Shown one piece after another: positions 49,165 to 62,300 of a DNA stretch of 64,000 nt. Source of the DNA: Paragonimus westermani (Eukaryota > Platyhelminthes > Trematoda > Plagiorchiida > Troglotrematidae); NCBI GenBank assembly GCA_008508345.1, contig QNGE01000428.1:186001-250000 (forward strand), written 5' to 3'. Position 1 is the stretch's first letter, and every line of letters begins with the position of its first letter. The notes beneath the pieces were generated by a model. The model saw nothing but the letters and a program-made list of their open reading frames with translations, was not told where the DNA came from and searched no databases. Position numbers and translations under genes: made by a program.

Positions 49165-52100
49165 CAGACAAATTGCACACCTCAGTGTAGCCTGTAGACA
49201 CGGAAGCTGCCACATCACTATATGATCTTCAGTCAATGAACCACATTCATACGTTTCATGATGCCGCTTTTTTTATTCCTATCTATGAAAAGTGGCGTTG
49301 CGTACGTAGAGAAGATGCAGACAAGTGCAAACGTTCATGTTAACAGCCCGTTTTGGGAGAGGTGCTTCCCTAGGAGCCAATTAATCCACGTCAGTCAACA
49401 GCACGGCGAATTCAGTTTTTGGTTTAACATTTGCTTATCTGGTGTACCAGAAGTGTATTCGAACTTACCATTTGCAAATCACAACCAGAAAAGTGAAAGT
49501 ATTCAGTGCATACACACACGCGCACAGGGTTTCTGTGACCGTACAAATAGGGGACTCGTTTGTTTTAAATGGAAAAGGGCTCAACGAGGTTCTGGAAGTA
49601 GACAGCCTGATAACAAGTGTTACGCACAGCTTGAGCGTAACGATGGCCAACCGGAATTTCTAGTCGTTCGTGTTAAATGAAGTCATACAGTCCATTCATA
49701 CTTTATGTCTGCCATCAAACAATATTATAAGCTCAGATGACATCCAACAACTCTGCAGTTACCCACGGCTCCGTCCACTGTACCTAACTGTCCTCATACG
49801 AGATTAGATTCAAACGCATGTGCACGTCAGGGTTACAGAATAGGTGAACAATTTCACGTTCTTTAAAAATTCCAGCGAAATATCCTTATTATACACTTCT
49901 TTTTCAATCAAATTATATTTTTTGGTTCCGGTCAACTACAAAATCTGTGTATGTCGGTGATAAACCATTTTGTAATAAGCCCGGCGATGAGCCGAAGTGA
50001 AAGCGATGTTCAGGCTTAAAACTAAAATCAGTCAATTCTCAAGATCCTGTTTGAACTAACAACAGGACCGGGGTCTGACTGAACAACCTTCAAGTTGGGT
50101 TGTGGAATTTGGTCCATTTGAGTATCGGCCTTAGAAGCATTGCTTCAGGGAAACCAGATATATTTGTTTGTAGCAGGATTATCTCTGTACGGATAGGATG
50201 ATGGTTAAAATCACTCTGCAAGATGCATGCGGGTACAACAGTTTACTCGTTTTCGTCAGATACATGCAAAACAAATCAGAAAATAGTGAAACCACTGTGT
50301 TCGTACACGTAAAAAAATTGATGTTTGTCTTGTCGGATAATAGTGTGGCACATTTTCGAACGTTTACTTAATACAGTTTCGAATGTTTCAATGATTTCTG
50401 CCATGAATCACATATCGTTCTATATCCACTATGTGCCTGCTTTCGGGTTTTCTCTATGATTCCAACATATGCTGAACAAGTGTATTCATCGGCATATTCA
50501 AACACTGTTGAGTATTGTAATTCTTCTAGCCATGGAGAGACAATGATATCAAGTTTGGTTGTGGCGTTTTATTAGTCGGTCAAATACAATACCGTGTTCA
50601 CCAGGTTTAGTAGAAACGCTCAATATTGTGAGCTGTATAAAGTTCGAGACGAAATTATTACACCCACCTGCTAGGTGTGCCAAAAAGCTGGAAACGCTGT
50701 CGTCATTAGTCCAGTGTTTGCCGTAATGTTCTTCAGAACCTATACTGCAGCCTCTGTAAGTGTTACTATATGACCTCTGACCTGCCCCGGTTTTTTCTCA
50801 CTGATCAGAGAGATCGGTTCGAATGAATCAACTGATCGGGTGATTTTACTCTATCAAATGAACAATTGCAGGTGGACACTCCTCTATCAATCCTCGACTT
50901 AGCCATGTCGGATGGTGCGCCAGGTTAAATTTAGATAAAAGCCTGCGTGAGTAACCTACACAGCGCGTGTCAGCAATAAACGATTGACCTTGAAAAATGT
51001 TTCAATCCAAACGGAAGCCCTGAAGCAGATGTAAAATCGCCATTGTGTCAGTACACACGCATTCAAACTTGACCTCATCTTACCATCGGCTGTTAGGCTG
51101 CTCAACAAAATTTTCACGTAAACCATGGTAATCACCTGTTTTCCGTCATCACAATCCATACCACCTCACTAAACGAGGACGTTGACGAGTGTACTACACC
51201 GTTGGTTTTGACCTCAATATTTTCTGTCTGCCTGGTGTGTCCCATTCGGCGTAAGGGAACCACAAAATATCCGATTGTGGATTAACATCAACAATCGAAA
51301 TTTTCGTTTTCTTTTGCTCCTAGTACAGTCATAATGAAAATCATTTAAGCATTTGATACTTACAGTCCGACCTTTACAAACCCAAATTCCATAAACGTGG
51401 TATAAACAACAGAATTTCTGTACCAGCAATTTTTTAATCTATATGGATAATATTTTCCTACCACACCGACTCACATCTTAGAGTTGCTATTAGTACAGGA
51501 TGAGCACCAACTAGAATTGCAGTGATTAGAAACAGTAGACTACTGAAGGGAACCTCAAAGTAGTCCACATCCAACTGGCGTGTGATACCACCTACCTCAG
51601 AATGGTAATCCTACATATATCTGCAACCAGGTTTAGATATTATAATTGTCAGACACGTAATGGTTATCATTTTGAGAGAAAAAGTTAGTGATTTATCTTG
51701 TTCCAGTTTGTAATTATCAAGTGAAAATAACCTGTACGGGTACCGAACAGATTAACTTTGCACCGATTTACCAGGATATCGTTTGCCCGAGAAAATGTAT
51801 TACAGACTGCGTGCCAGCGTACACCAATTTGCCACAAAAGACTCCAGATGTGTTGCGTGAAAAACTCCGGTGACCATCAGCTGCCTAGCAAAGGAAGGTA
51901 AGTCTGTAAAGAATGAACACACTTTAACCCGTCAGTGATTGTGAACAATCCGATACAATATCTGATTCAGCTGAAGATACGCCGCAGGATTCTGAATGTA
52001 AACTATAAAAACTTCATCAAGTCCAAGTAACTAACACAGGAAATCGATGAAAAATTGCTAGAAATAACGGACGGAAGAAACTGGCTTGAACAGCGAGTTA

Positions 52101-55100
52101 AGAAAATTGCGATGAACTAACTGCGCCAGTGTCTGTATCAGTGGGGGGCTGGAAAAGGTACATTAAGCACCCGAAGGTGACCCATCGCATGATTTACTGT
52201 GATTTCGAAAGACGATGAAGTCAAAATGTAAAGATGGATAACATTCACCTGACTACGTCACGTGCCAGGATTTTGCCGCTTACTTTCGAGTCGGTGGTTC
52301 CACGTGGAGTTCTTTTTTGTTTAAACTCAACAGGCACTAACCAGATTTGAACAGACAGTTATTGTGTCGCAAGCTAATTGTGTACGCAATAAATTCAGAA
52401 GAAACCGGTCCTAGTGTTGTTGTGAACAAACCGGACCATGCAATATTGCAAACTCTTGTTTAAATTTTACACCCATAAGTCCAATTATCTGGGTACGGTT
52501 ATAGATTGTTGTTTCTTATTCACCAGCGGGAGCATAAAGTTTTATCACTTAGAGTGCTATTGACTGACTTTAATAAGTGTTATCGACTATGAGTACGAGA
52601 AAGGGGAAAGACAGAACAGTCCAGCGCCGTTAGAGCTCAAGCGGAAGATACCTACCATTTTATCATCCATCGAAATTTAATTCCTTATTCTGGTCTACAG
52701 CTGACACACCGAACATTATATGACAGTACCAATGGTCACATAATTGCCATTTTCTAAAATTTGTAGATTAGAATGATTTTTTTCTGTTTCGGCGGCTTCC
52801 TTGTTCTTGTTACAGCCGAAACTACTGGGTAAGCCAACAATACTAGTCTTTATCGGACAGTAATTCACAAATGTCATGCTGTCTGTAAAGGTTATTTTTT
52901 GTTGACATCGCTCCACTCTTTCGTCTTCAAAATCACAGCTAGAAACTCTGATTTCTGCTCAATTTGCCCAACACTGTTTACTTTCTTTCAGCAACTTTTA
53001 TTCTAGGTAATACGCTGCGAGGAAAACAACATCCATCATTCTGTGCATTTTGAGATTTTTGTTTCTTACGCTGCCTGAATAAACTAGTGCATCTCAAAGG
53101 TACCAACAGTTGACTTGTTTTCATAAAACTGATGTTACAAGCGTGGCAGCTAAACTGACCAAGTGGCACCCGTAGCATGATTCTTCACTTACCGGACTTG
53201 ATAGCCAAATAGTGTCCAGTGGAATGAGCTCTAGACTAAGTATGTACGCAATTGTGCGAGGCCCGGATTTCTTCAGATACCTCTGAGCATGTCTTTCCTT
53301 TGTGTTGAACATGATTAATTGGACATTCGACGTCAACCTCGAAAAGTTTACCTTAGATCCAGTTTTGAATTTTTTGTAGTAATATGTTTTTATGTTAATA
53401 TCTTCCGATAGTGCATTGTTTCACCCAAAGTTTGAGATTGAGGATCATTCATTCTGACATTGTCGAGGTGTCCATTCCAGGACAGTATGAAGATCGATAT
53501 GTGAACGATATTCGCCGTCTAACCGGGTCTGATTTGCATGTTCAGGACGAATAAATTTTGACAAAATTATACAATTTCATCTACACTTGACAAACTTATA
53601 TAGCACAAAGCCACAGTAACCTTCAACAAAGGTCACAAATGACATGAACGTTGCACAAGATTTAATACGGGGTCCAGCTTGCAGCATTTTATATATAGGC
53701 CGGGCGATGTCGGGTGATCCATACCTAGACAGAGGGTGTAGTTGGTGCACTTGGGCTCGAATCCTAAAAATTTTAGTTAATACACGATATTGATATCATT
53801 GAACAAACTGAAAGAACCATCTTATCTGACGAATATAAGAGTACCTTCTGTTGCTAAGTTGGATATCGTAAGACTGACGTCAAATCAAACAAACTTCCTT
53901 CTCTGTGCTTTTTTTAGAACAGGAAAAATCTAAAGTTTTCTTCATGATTTTATCACTTTTTCCGGTTTACAGACACAGCCAAGAAAGTAATCTCAAACAC
54001 TTCTTCAACCTTACCATGTTGTTTATCCGTTTGCAGATGACAGTTGAATGAAGAATGGAGTGTCTGTGAAGATGGATGGCGTTTGCCTGAACGGACCGAC
54101 TGTCACTTGTTCAACAAGACAATCAATTAGGCTGTCAAAAACCTAAACTACTGGTGCCTCTTAGCAGTTTGTGTACTGTATATTTGTTACTGTGTTTGTA
54201 TGCCAGTTGAGGTGGAACGTATCACTCCACTAGTTTCCCTTGTTTTGTATTGTATGACTGGATCCCGCTTAATTTGGTTTCTCTCAAAATAAGTAGGATG
54301 AAAATTTGATAGACTACTTGGATATATGTAATACAGAATATGGAAACGGGATAGTGAGTGATGGAATGATGGTATGCTGGTTAAGTTCAGCCTTGTGAAA
54401 CCGCAAACTGATCCATCGTTAAAATCATCCACACCACATCACAATAACTAGACACCGGCTAACAACAGAAGACTAAATTTTCTTCTTGTTTCATGACGGT
54501 AAAAGCAAGAAGAAACTCACTAGTTCAATGGAATTAACCAGTGCTGAGAAGCGAAAAGATATTGGGTGGTATATTCACAGTCGATCTGAACATATAACGA
54601 AAACCAAACGGATATAGTCGAGTCACTCAAACTGTGGATTATTGTTGAAACGTTTCACGGCTATTTGGTCGGACAGTTGACTGAAATGAATTAATCACCA
54701 TAGACAATTGAGTTGAGCATTCACACTTGAATTGAGTTTTAGCCAGCTTCTTTGAAAATAAACTGACCAGCAGTACATATACTTTACCCAACCAAAATGT
54801 GAACACTGTCCTACATGAGGCAATAGTTGTTGAAAGTCAACCACAGAGTATACTTTAGACATGACCGAATTATGGCATCTAAATTCTCGGTTATGTTTAC
54901 TTTTGAGTAATCGTTAGGTTATCCAGTCATCTCGACAGGTTTAGGTTGGGGACCATGTCCAAGTGTGTCAACAATTCAGGTGCTCGTTAAGATACATAAA
55001 TAAGTCTGACGTTGGGACCATCGGATAGGTAATGCACACAGCAAATTAGGAATCGCCACTCTGCTTTAGTCCACTTGATGTTTTAACGCAGTTTTTTTCC

Positions 55101-58100
55101 CGCTAGTTATTGTATCGATAATCCATAATGATCATCAACATCAAGTAGGTTCGTCATATAAAACTAATGCGGTATTGATTGCACATTACTGTGGATGATG
55201 ACGAACAGTTTGATTGCGAAATTTGAAAACATATTATAGGACTAGGGACAACGCAATATGGATTCCTGAAGGTATATACTTACAGCCACCTGATAATGAT
55301 GTAGATCCTGTGTGATTCAGCTGGTTCTTTGCGTACACCGGTAAAACTGTTCGCAAATTAGGCTAAATGGATTACGATTCTGTTTATCCACTCAAGACCA
55401 CGAGAACTAGTGTGTGCCTCACTTTTCACTGTAGATGGCTGTTACGTAAATGCTCTGAGTTAATGCGAATGGTCCAACAAGTCTGGTTCAGCATTAACCA
55501 ATGTTCATCAGGCCAAGTTGCTCAGTCGGCCCCGTCAGTTGGTATCTCATTGGCCAGCCTAACGACCTGTCATCTTAGATTGATTCTGTAGAAGAAACAC
55601 CACCAAAGACCAGCCGGAAACCTTACTAAATAAAATTTCCAACCTGCCATTCGAACGGTTAGTCCAATCAACTTTGATTTTGAGACCGTTTAAAAACAAG
55701 TTTTCTCTTGCCACTTTCTGCTTTCCAGCACACCTTCAAATTTTTAAAACCAACAACACGTTCTGATAAGGAATAATCGAAAACGCTTGTACAACAGCAC
55801 CTTTCTTACGCACCGCTGAGAATTCTTGCAAAAACACATAGTCCACATAATCCACTTCAATACAACCAAAGACTGCTTGAATGGAAATTATCACACACTG
55901 ACACTCGCGTAGAGTGTCATTTGATAAAAAAATTAGTGAAAATTGAGTCTCTGGCACATACTATATTTAGTATCACAAGGATGGTAGAAGATTCAGATGA
56001 ATAACGGGTTGTATCCAGATGGCGGCTAGATTTGTCTAGGCATCAAAATTCCAAAGACACTATAAACCTTGATCTTAGTGGATCAAGCCGAACTATACAT
56101 TATTGGAACTCCCTCGTTTAATCTCGTTGTCACTTGGTCACAGATACTGAATGAAAGATGTTAAATTTTCCTCTATACTAGTTTTCCATCAGAAAACTGA
56201 GTACACTTCAACCAGCAGACATAACTGGAGGTGTTATGACATTTTTGTATAAATTTACAGTAGTATTGATCGTTAAAGGGTTGAGGCTGTAATTCGTACA
56301 TGATGGCTTTAACGATCCCACTACATGTATATTACAACCTCACCATACACGCTGGATGGGAACTACATTAATGTGAATAGTTAACAACAAAGTAACATAC
56401 AGGCCCAAATGGACTGCGGCGGATTAACTCAAACTTTCCCAGTCATAAAAATTCCTAACCGGATTTTCTATCGCAGGAAAGCAAAAACTCAACCACTGTT
56501 AATGGCGGAGAAAACCAACCTTACTGCGGTCACGAATTATGGAAAATATGACTGTACCTCTAAGTCAAGTCAACACTTGTCGTCTGCAAGGTTTGGACGT
56601 CTATATCATCGAAATGGTTGAGTTGGACCACCATACCACATACCTGAGTATCTCATAGAATGTCACGGCGGCATTTACATAAACTCTTTTTATATCACTG
56701 GCTTTTTAAATGTTTGTATGATAACACCATCAGAAGCGGAGAGATCCGCTGTAAACAGATTTGTTGTGGCTCGACTTATACCGACTCAAACTGACCAACT
56801 GACTTGTCACATTCAGATCACCTTGAACAAAAGGTGCAACTCACCCAGTTAGTCATCGCTATTGTGTTGACTCAGTCGAAGGCAAACTTCTTGTTCATTA
56901 TAAAAAGTGTACATTTTATTTTATTTTTACGCGTGTGTATGCAATTATTAATCAGGTTAAGGTACAACTTAACAAGCATATAATTTTCAGACAACTCTAC
57001 AATGTGGAGTGTCTGATATTTTCCCCATCTCCTCAACAAGTTGGAATTATCGTCATTACACTGTCTGTGAAGAACGCGTTTTCATTTTCTGGCAACAAAA
57101 CTGTATCATTTTGATGGTTGCAGGCTTACATTTCACAATTTGTCTCTCTAATATCACCTGACAGAACCTAAGACATCTTGCTTTCTATCGTTATCACATT
57201 ATTCCATGACGGCCGACAGTCTATCACGTATCTGTGTGTATATAACATATCATTGTTAGTTGGACAATATATCTCCAGTCATACCTGACCCGTGGAAAAC
57301 ATTGTTCACTGATTAATTATGCATATACCAGATACCCTCAAACACAGAATTGTTTTGTCATCGAATGTTGCTTTTGATGAACCTGTAAGGGATATGAGTC
57401 CCCTACAATGACCAGTCCTTTCACATTCGGTGAGAAAGCAAGCCATCAGAAATTTTGTTTGTAACGCAAGCGCGACGGATTCGAACGGGAGCACGAAAAA
57501 TGCTATTTGAAAATCTTGGGAAAAAATAAGGATGGCAATGAAATATCTGATTGCTTGAACTTCTATGCAATTCGTGTGTCAATGTCTGGTGTTATGCGGG
57601 AATCTGAAGTCAAGTCATCTGTGTAATTACTCCGAAAAATTGACTTCGAGGTCTTGCGATGAGTTCAACATATGTTCACCGGTAAAACGAAACTGCTCTC
57701 GATTTCCTCTATTGTGCTCTGTCACAAGTACATTCTTGATCTACTGGCAAACGGATCATGAAGATAGGTGGCTAAAATAAACGCCATTTGACCAGTTATT
57801 AAACTCCATGGACCAAGATGTTCAATAAGCAGTGCTTTATTAGCCGAGGACACCTGGTATAGCTGATAGACAAAGACCAACGTGGGAGCAGTTAGGTTAC
57901 GTAACTTACCATTTTGGTGACGTGAAGAATTAGTAGATACCTTCGGCTTCCTGTGGCACACAGTGAACCTAGCTTGGCCTTCTGTAAAACACTGACAGAG
58001 GAACTGGATTACCTAACCTAACCGGGTTGTGTTTGTTGCACTGGGTAGAAAAAAAACAATTGCTGGACAGCGTATATACAGTGAACCGATACCGAATTTT

Positions 58101-59030
58101 TAAACTTGAAACCACATATTTTCATTAGCGTGTCTTCTTAGTCTTGTCAGAATCTATTTAAAAAATTAATTATTTGGCCTACTACCTGCTCTGTTTGAGA
58201 TAGGACACCAAAAATCCTGAAGAGAAACGATGGATACAGTACTGGTTGATTTAGAGTATGTACGATGGGTGACAAAATTACTGAACCAATTAACCACGTC
58301 GTTTTAGGCTGAAACCCTCTGTTGAACTAATTATTTTCACGAGCATGCTTCCGAATGACAGGTTAATTATTCCGCAACATCTACAAAATATAACTAAAAT
58401 TTTTATCTGTCGTACCCAGTAAGTAAGTGAACCTCAAGGGACTGTCTACTAATTAACTTCCATCAAACGAAGAAAATCGCGAGTGTGCTCAAACATTTAC
58501 AGCTGAAAACTTTGGAACTGGGTAATGTCTGCGTGGTTGTCAGTTGGCGTGACTATAAAACATTTTGCGTTTAGGGGGCGACGCAGTCTCTTTAAGCATG
58601 ACTTGTGCAGTTTAACTATATATAACAATCTACACAATGCTGGGAACTTTGTTTGTTTGTTACGTGCGTGTTTGCCGGGTATCTTGACGAAATTACCAAC
58701 CACAGTTTCAACCATAGTTATTGCTTCGCAAAATTATCGACAGATTGCCACACATTATAATGAAAGAAGATAGGCAGGGATTAGGAAATTTTCAAAATGC
58801 CTCTAATCTACAAACTAATCTGAAAAGAGTGAACTAAACTAGTCATTCCATAAAAATTAACAGATCAAAAGCGTGCACGAAAATATCAAAAACACCAACG
58901 CATTACATTTCCTGAACCGGAAAATAACCACCATCCAATGGGTGTCCACTAAGATCGAGGTATTTTTCAGTGAATCGATAATGCTTGACTTAATATTCAT
59001 AGTGATTTGTTTACTGATGGGTAGTCGAGG
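49165..59030. other. No gene recognised
   Basis: Nearly 10 kb with frames of at most 140 codons (49,258-49,680). A 61-codon frame at 51,688-51,873 is Cys-containing and followed by GTAAGT near 51,899, but a stop precedes that site. Box-B-like motifs occur at 53,753-53,764 (plus) and 57,477-57,487 (minus) without tRNA-like surroundings. No transposon domains were seen. Confidence 0.45.
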
Positions 59031-59037
59031 ATTTGGT

Positions 59038-59354
59038 TTATTTTCAAGTTGACCATCATTCACATTTGATCGCAACCTTTGCATTCAGATAGACTTTCCA
59101 GCCAGCCTATTTCGAAAAGAAGCACTAGACTCTAGTTTCGCTCTAATTAGAGCTCGTCAGTAGTGCATATCCTTGCCTAACGATTGAAATGGCCGGAGTT
59201 CAAAACCCGGCCGTGGCAGGGATACGCACTACTGACGAGCTCTAATGAGAGCGAAACTCGAGTCTAGTGCTTCTTTTCGAAATAGGCTGACTGGAAAGTC
59301 TATCTGAATGCAAAGGTTGCGATCAAATGTGAATGATGGTCAACTTGAAAATAA
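59038..59354. repeat. 317-bp foldback element (near-perfect inverted repeat)
   Basis: Arms 59,038-59,172 and 59,220-59,354 (135 bp each) are reverse complements with only four mismatches. A 47-base centre contains a nested perfect hairpin, GGCCGG (59,191-59,196) with CCGGCC (59,207-59,212), whose loop reads AGTTCAAAAC, similar to a pol III box B. The sequence GATTTG lies just outside both ends (59,030-59,035 and 59,356-59,361), a possible 6-bp target-site duplication. No protein is encoded. It is either a foldback/MITE-type non-autonomous element or a head-to-head pair of short elements. Confidence 0.88.
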
Positions 59355-59361
59355 TGATTTG

Positions 59362-62300
59362 TGCCGATTGATCGCTTCAAATGAACGAACTTAGTTAAAA
59401 CTGATGGTTTCAAAATCTGGAAAGTTGAAGTCTTTCAAACTTTCTAATGTGTACTCGTATACAGAGTATTTCATAAGCAGTGAAAGTTTAACAGTCTACA
59501 GCCCAAAAAGCTTACCTCTGTGCAGATATATCTGTTCCTTCACCGGTTGTGCTACTGACATCTTTCAGTAGTTTCTCCGCACACCGAACTAGGTCACTTT
59601 TTATTGATGAACACCAAGAAGCTGAAATAAAGAAAACGGAAGGTAGAGTTAATTAAAATTATTCAAATTGTAGGTGGATGTTTTGGCGTTACCTTGAATC
59701 CACGCAAGTGACATCCTTTTAGAGTTTAACAGACTGACTTCTAAACTTATCTACACTCATTCGGGCAATATTGAGTGTGTGCTCATCTACGGGGTATTCA
59801 AAGATGATGGTAGCCATATTGGACAGCGCTTCACATGCATTTGTACTCGGTCTTTCACCTCTACAAAATGTTAAGTTGAAGGCAGCGGTATCCTTTGGCC
59901 ATCATCCATGAACTTATGTTATAGGTGCGCCTTAATGGATATGGTTTTTAAGTCAGCAACCACACACTATGGCCCAAGACGAGCTCTTTCCTCCGCTTCA
60001 TCAATTTTGCCTGTGACCATCTTTTTTTTATCCAGCATTACCCATTCAGTGAGTTCATATGGTTAGAGCACATATCACTCAATTTGCGTCATTTGGTGAT
60101 CGACAAAAAGATTAGGCTCAACACAAACTCACAAAGCGTCTGTATGGAGGTGTGAACACACGTCCCACTGTGCTACCACTTTGAACATGTTTAGCTGATA
60201 GCGCGTAGTGATGACCAGCTAGACTTCAGGCATTCCAAGCGGAGGGGCCAAGGGAGTCAGGGATGAGCTTAAGTTTATTGTCGAAAGCAGAATGTTCAGT
60301 AGGTGGATGGCTGCCAACCAAAGTTAACCAGAATTGACTGAATACGGTGGCCTTGCACACAAACCATGATATTTAGCTAATATATAGTGATACGGATAAA
60401 CAGCAAAAGGCAGGAAGTAATGCATGGTAGTTACAAGCTACAATGTTAAAAAAACGTAAATTACCAGGGGAAAACTCGTGCTTGCTACAGGCCACAAGAC
60501 CGTTTGCTTGACACATTGCAACCGTAAACAGTTTGCAGGTGGTATGATTACTGAGGTGACCTTCGGATCTACAGCTGTGTAGAACCTGATTTATACATCA
60601 TTCTGATTTTGCTGAAGATCCAGCATAAACAATACCGTTCACCCAGAACGCTAATGATATATATATATATATATACGTTTGCATGCTAAATAAGTGGGAA
60701 CTTTGTGCTCACCAAACATGCAGATCAGCTAAGACGTACAGTTATTCAGTGGTGTCAGTGGTATTACAACGCAGTCATTGTATTCACAGATTAACTCACC
60801 ATTTTGTCACACGGACACGTCTGTGAGATTGATAACTCAGTTAACTTTTTTGTGCTGTACGTATGAATTTTCGACAGTTAACTGGTTCCTTCCACACATC
60901 TGATGTTAGGTCCTTGTACCACTGTCGTACAAGAACGTGTAAAGTGCACTTACCCTGCGTACTAGCATTCTTGTTTCGTCTTCATATCAAAGTTCATTTT
61001 AACACACTTTTCGAGACTTCTGAGAATAACGCTAACCTACTAATGCATTCTTGCAGCTGACTGTCGGACGACAAATTTGTGAATGGATTACAGTCTAAAC
61101 AGAAGCAATCTGTGTAGCATGTCACATCTGTTGACTGCGCATAAAAGAGTGAGTCTTATTAACACAATTCTAAGAAAACTGACGATAAATAAATAACCCA
61201 GTTGATATGCAACTTGGAGTTTTTTTGTTCACTTCTAAAAGCAGCCTTGCTTCATTGACCATGCTCTACGCTGTGTACACTTACTGCATGATCAGTCGCG
61301 GAAAGAGACATGAAAATGGTCGACTGATATGATAAATTGTTTATTGCGGTTTGTCAAATTTCCGGTAACCGACCCTGCGTTATTCATACAAGACCAATAC
61401 TACGCTAAGTAATTGTAACTAATTAAATTTGTTGTTATGATGCACCCCAATTTCATACGAACATTACTTCTAAGTGCTTAGACGTTGGTGCACACGACTG
61501 GATTTCGCCTCCATACTGATCTGTACAATGTCAGTTACAGTACTTCTCACACGCGAACAAACTTAACTGACGAATTCTATAGTGCATTAGGACTTACGAA
61601 ATTAAAACAGACCCTACAAGTTTGCTAAGCTTTGCACTTAGCTTGTAAACCGCGCTCATAGCTGTTGGTTTTCGACCATCAGTTTTTCTCATGCTTGATA
61701 ACTAACAAACATCTCATTAGGATTGACACAGATGTCATGCCATACCCGGAATGCGTTGGTTCCCAACACAAGAATGCTAGGTTTATCCAACACGTTCTTT
61801 ATTTAAGCCTCGCAGGTGTCATGCAAAATACTGGAAGTCCAATGGTTGTCCGGATACCGTCTGATCTAACATTTATAGGGATTTTAAATACTATTACCAA
61901 CCTGTTCCCTTAACTGTTATCAATAAGTGGCTTAAGTAGACCATTAACATGTCTAAAAATGTTTTTCTTATCAGGTTTCTCATTAGATTCGTGTGTGATT
62001 GAAGTACATTCCAGCCACAGTTATCCAAGCAGAGTTTTCTTGCACGAGGAAGTAGGGGTTACATTTTCGACACCAGTTTCACCAAAGCTGTACTGATATA
62101 GATGCGGCTGATATACTCTGCTACGGACACAGTCTTCAACTGGTGATGAAAACGATCGACCCTATCGGGTTCTGAGTTTTTGCTGGTTGTTCGAATACTC
62201 CAAAGACTGGAAGCCAAAATTATGCTGATTTTCATTTAATTCCTCTGTTCTCTTGAATACACACAAATGTACATGAAAACTGATGAGTAATTCTTCCAGG

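Noticed and set aside
51688..51899. Cys-containing frame followed by GTAAGT
   Set aside because: A stop codon ends the frame before the donor-like site, and the upstream acceptor-like sequence is not distinctive.
53691..53770. tRNA-like sequence with GGGCTCGAATCC
   Set aside because: The D-arm-like part runs straight into box B with no anticodon arm, and no acceptor stem pairs.
57477..57487. Box-B-like GGATTCGAAC on the minus strand
   Set aside because: No box A, no stem pairing and no repeat partner in the window.
59178..59220. Mini tRNA at the centre of the palindrome
   Set aside because: There is a T-arm-like hairpin and a possible acceptor pairing but no D or anticodon arm. Kept only as a feature of the foldback loop.
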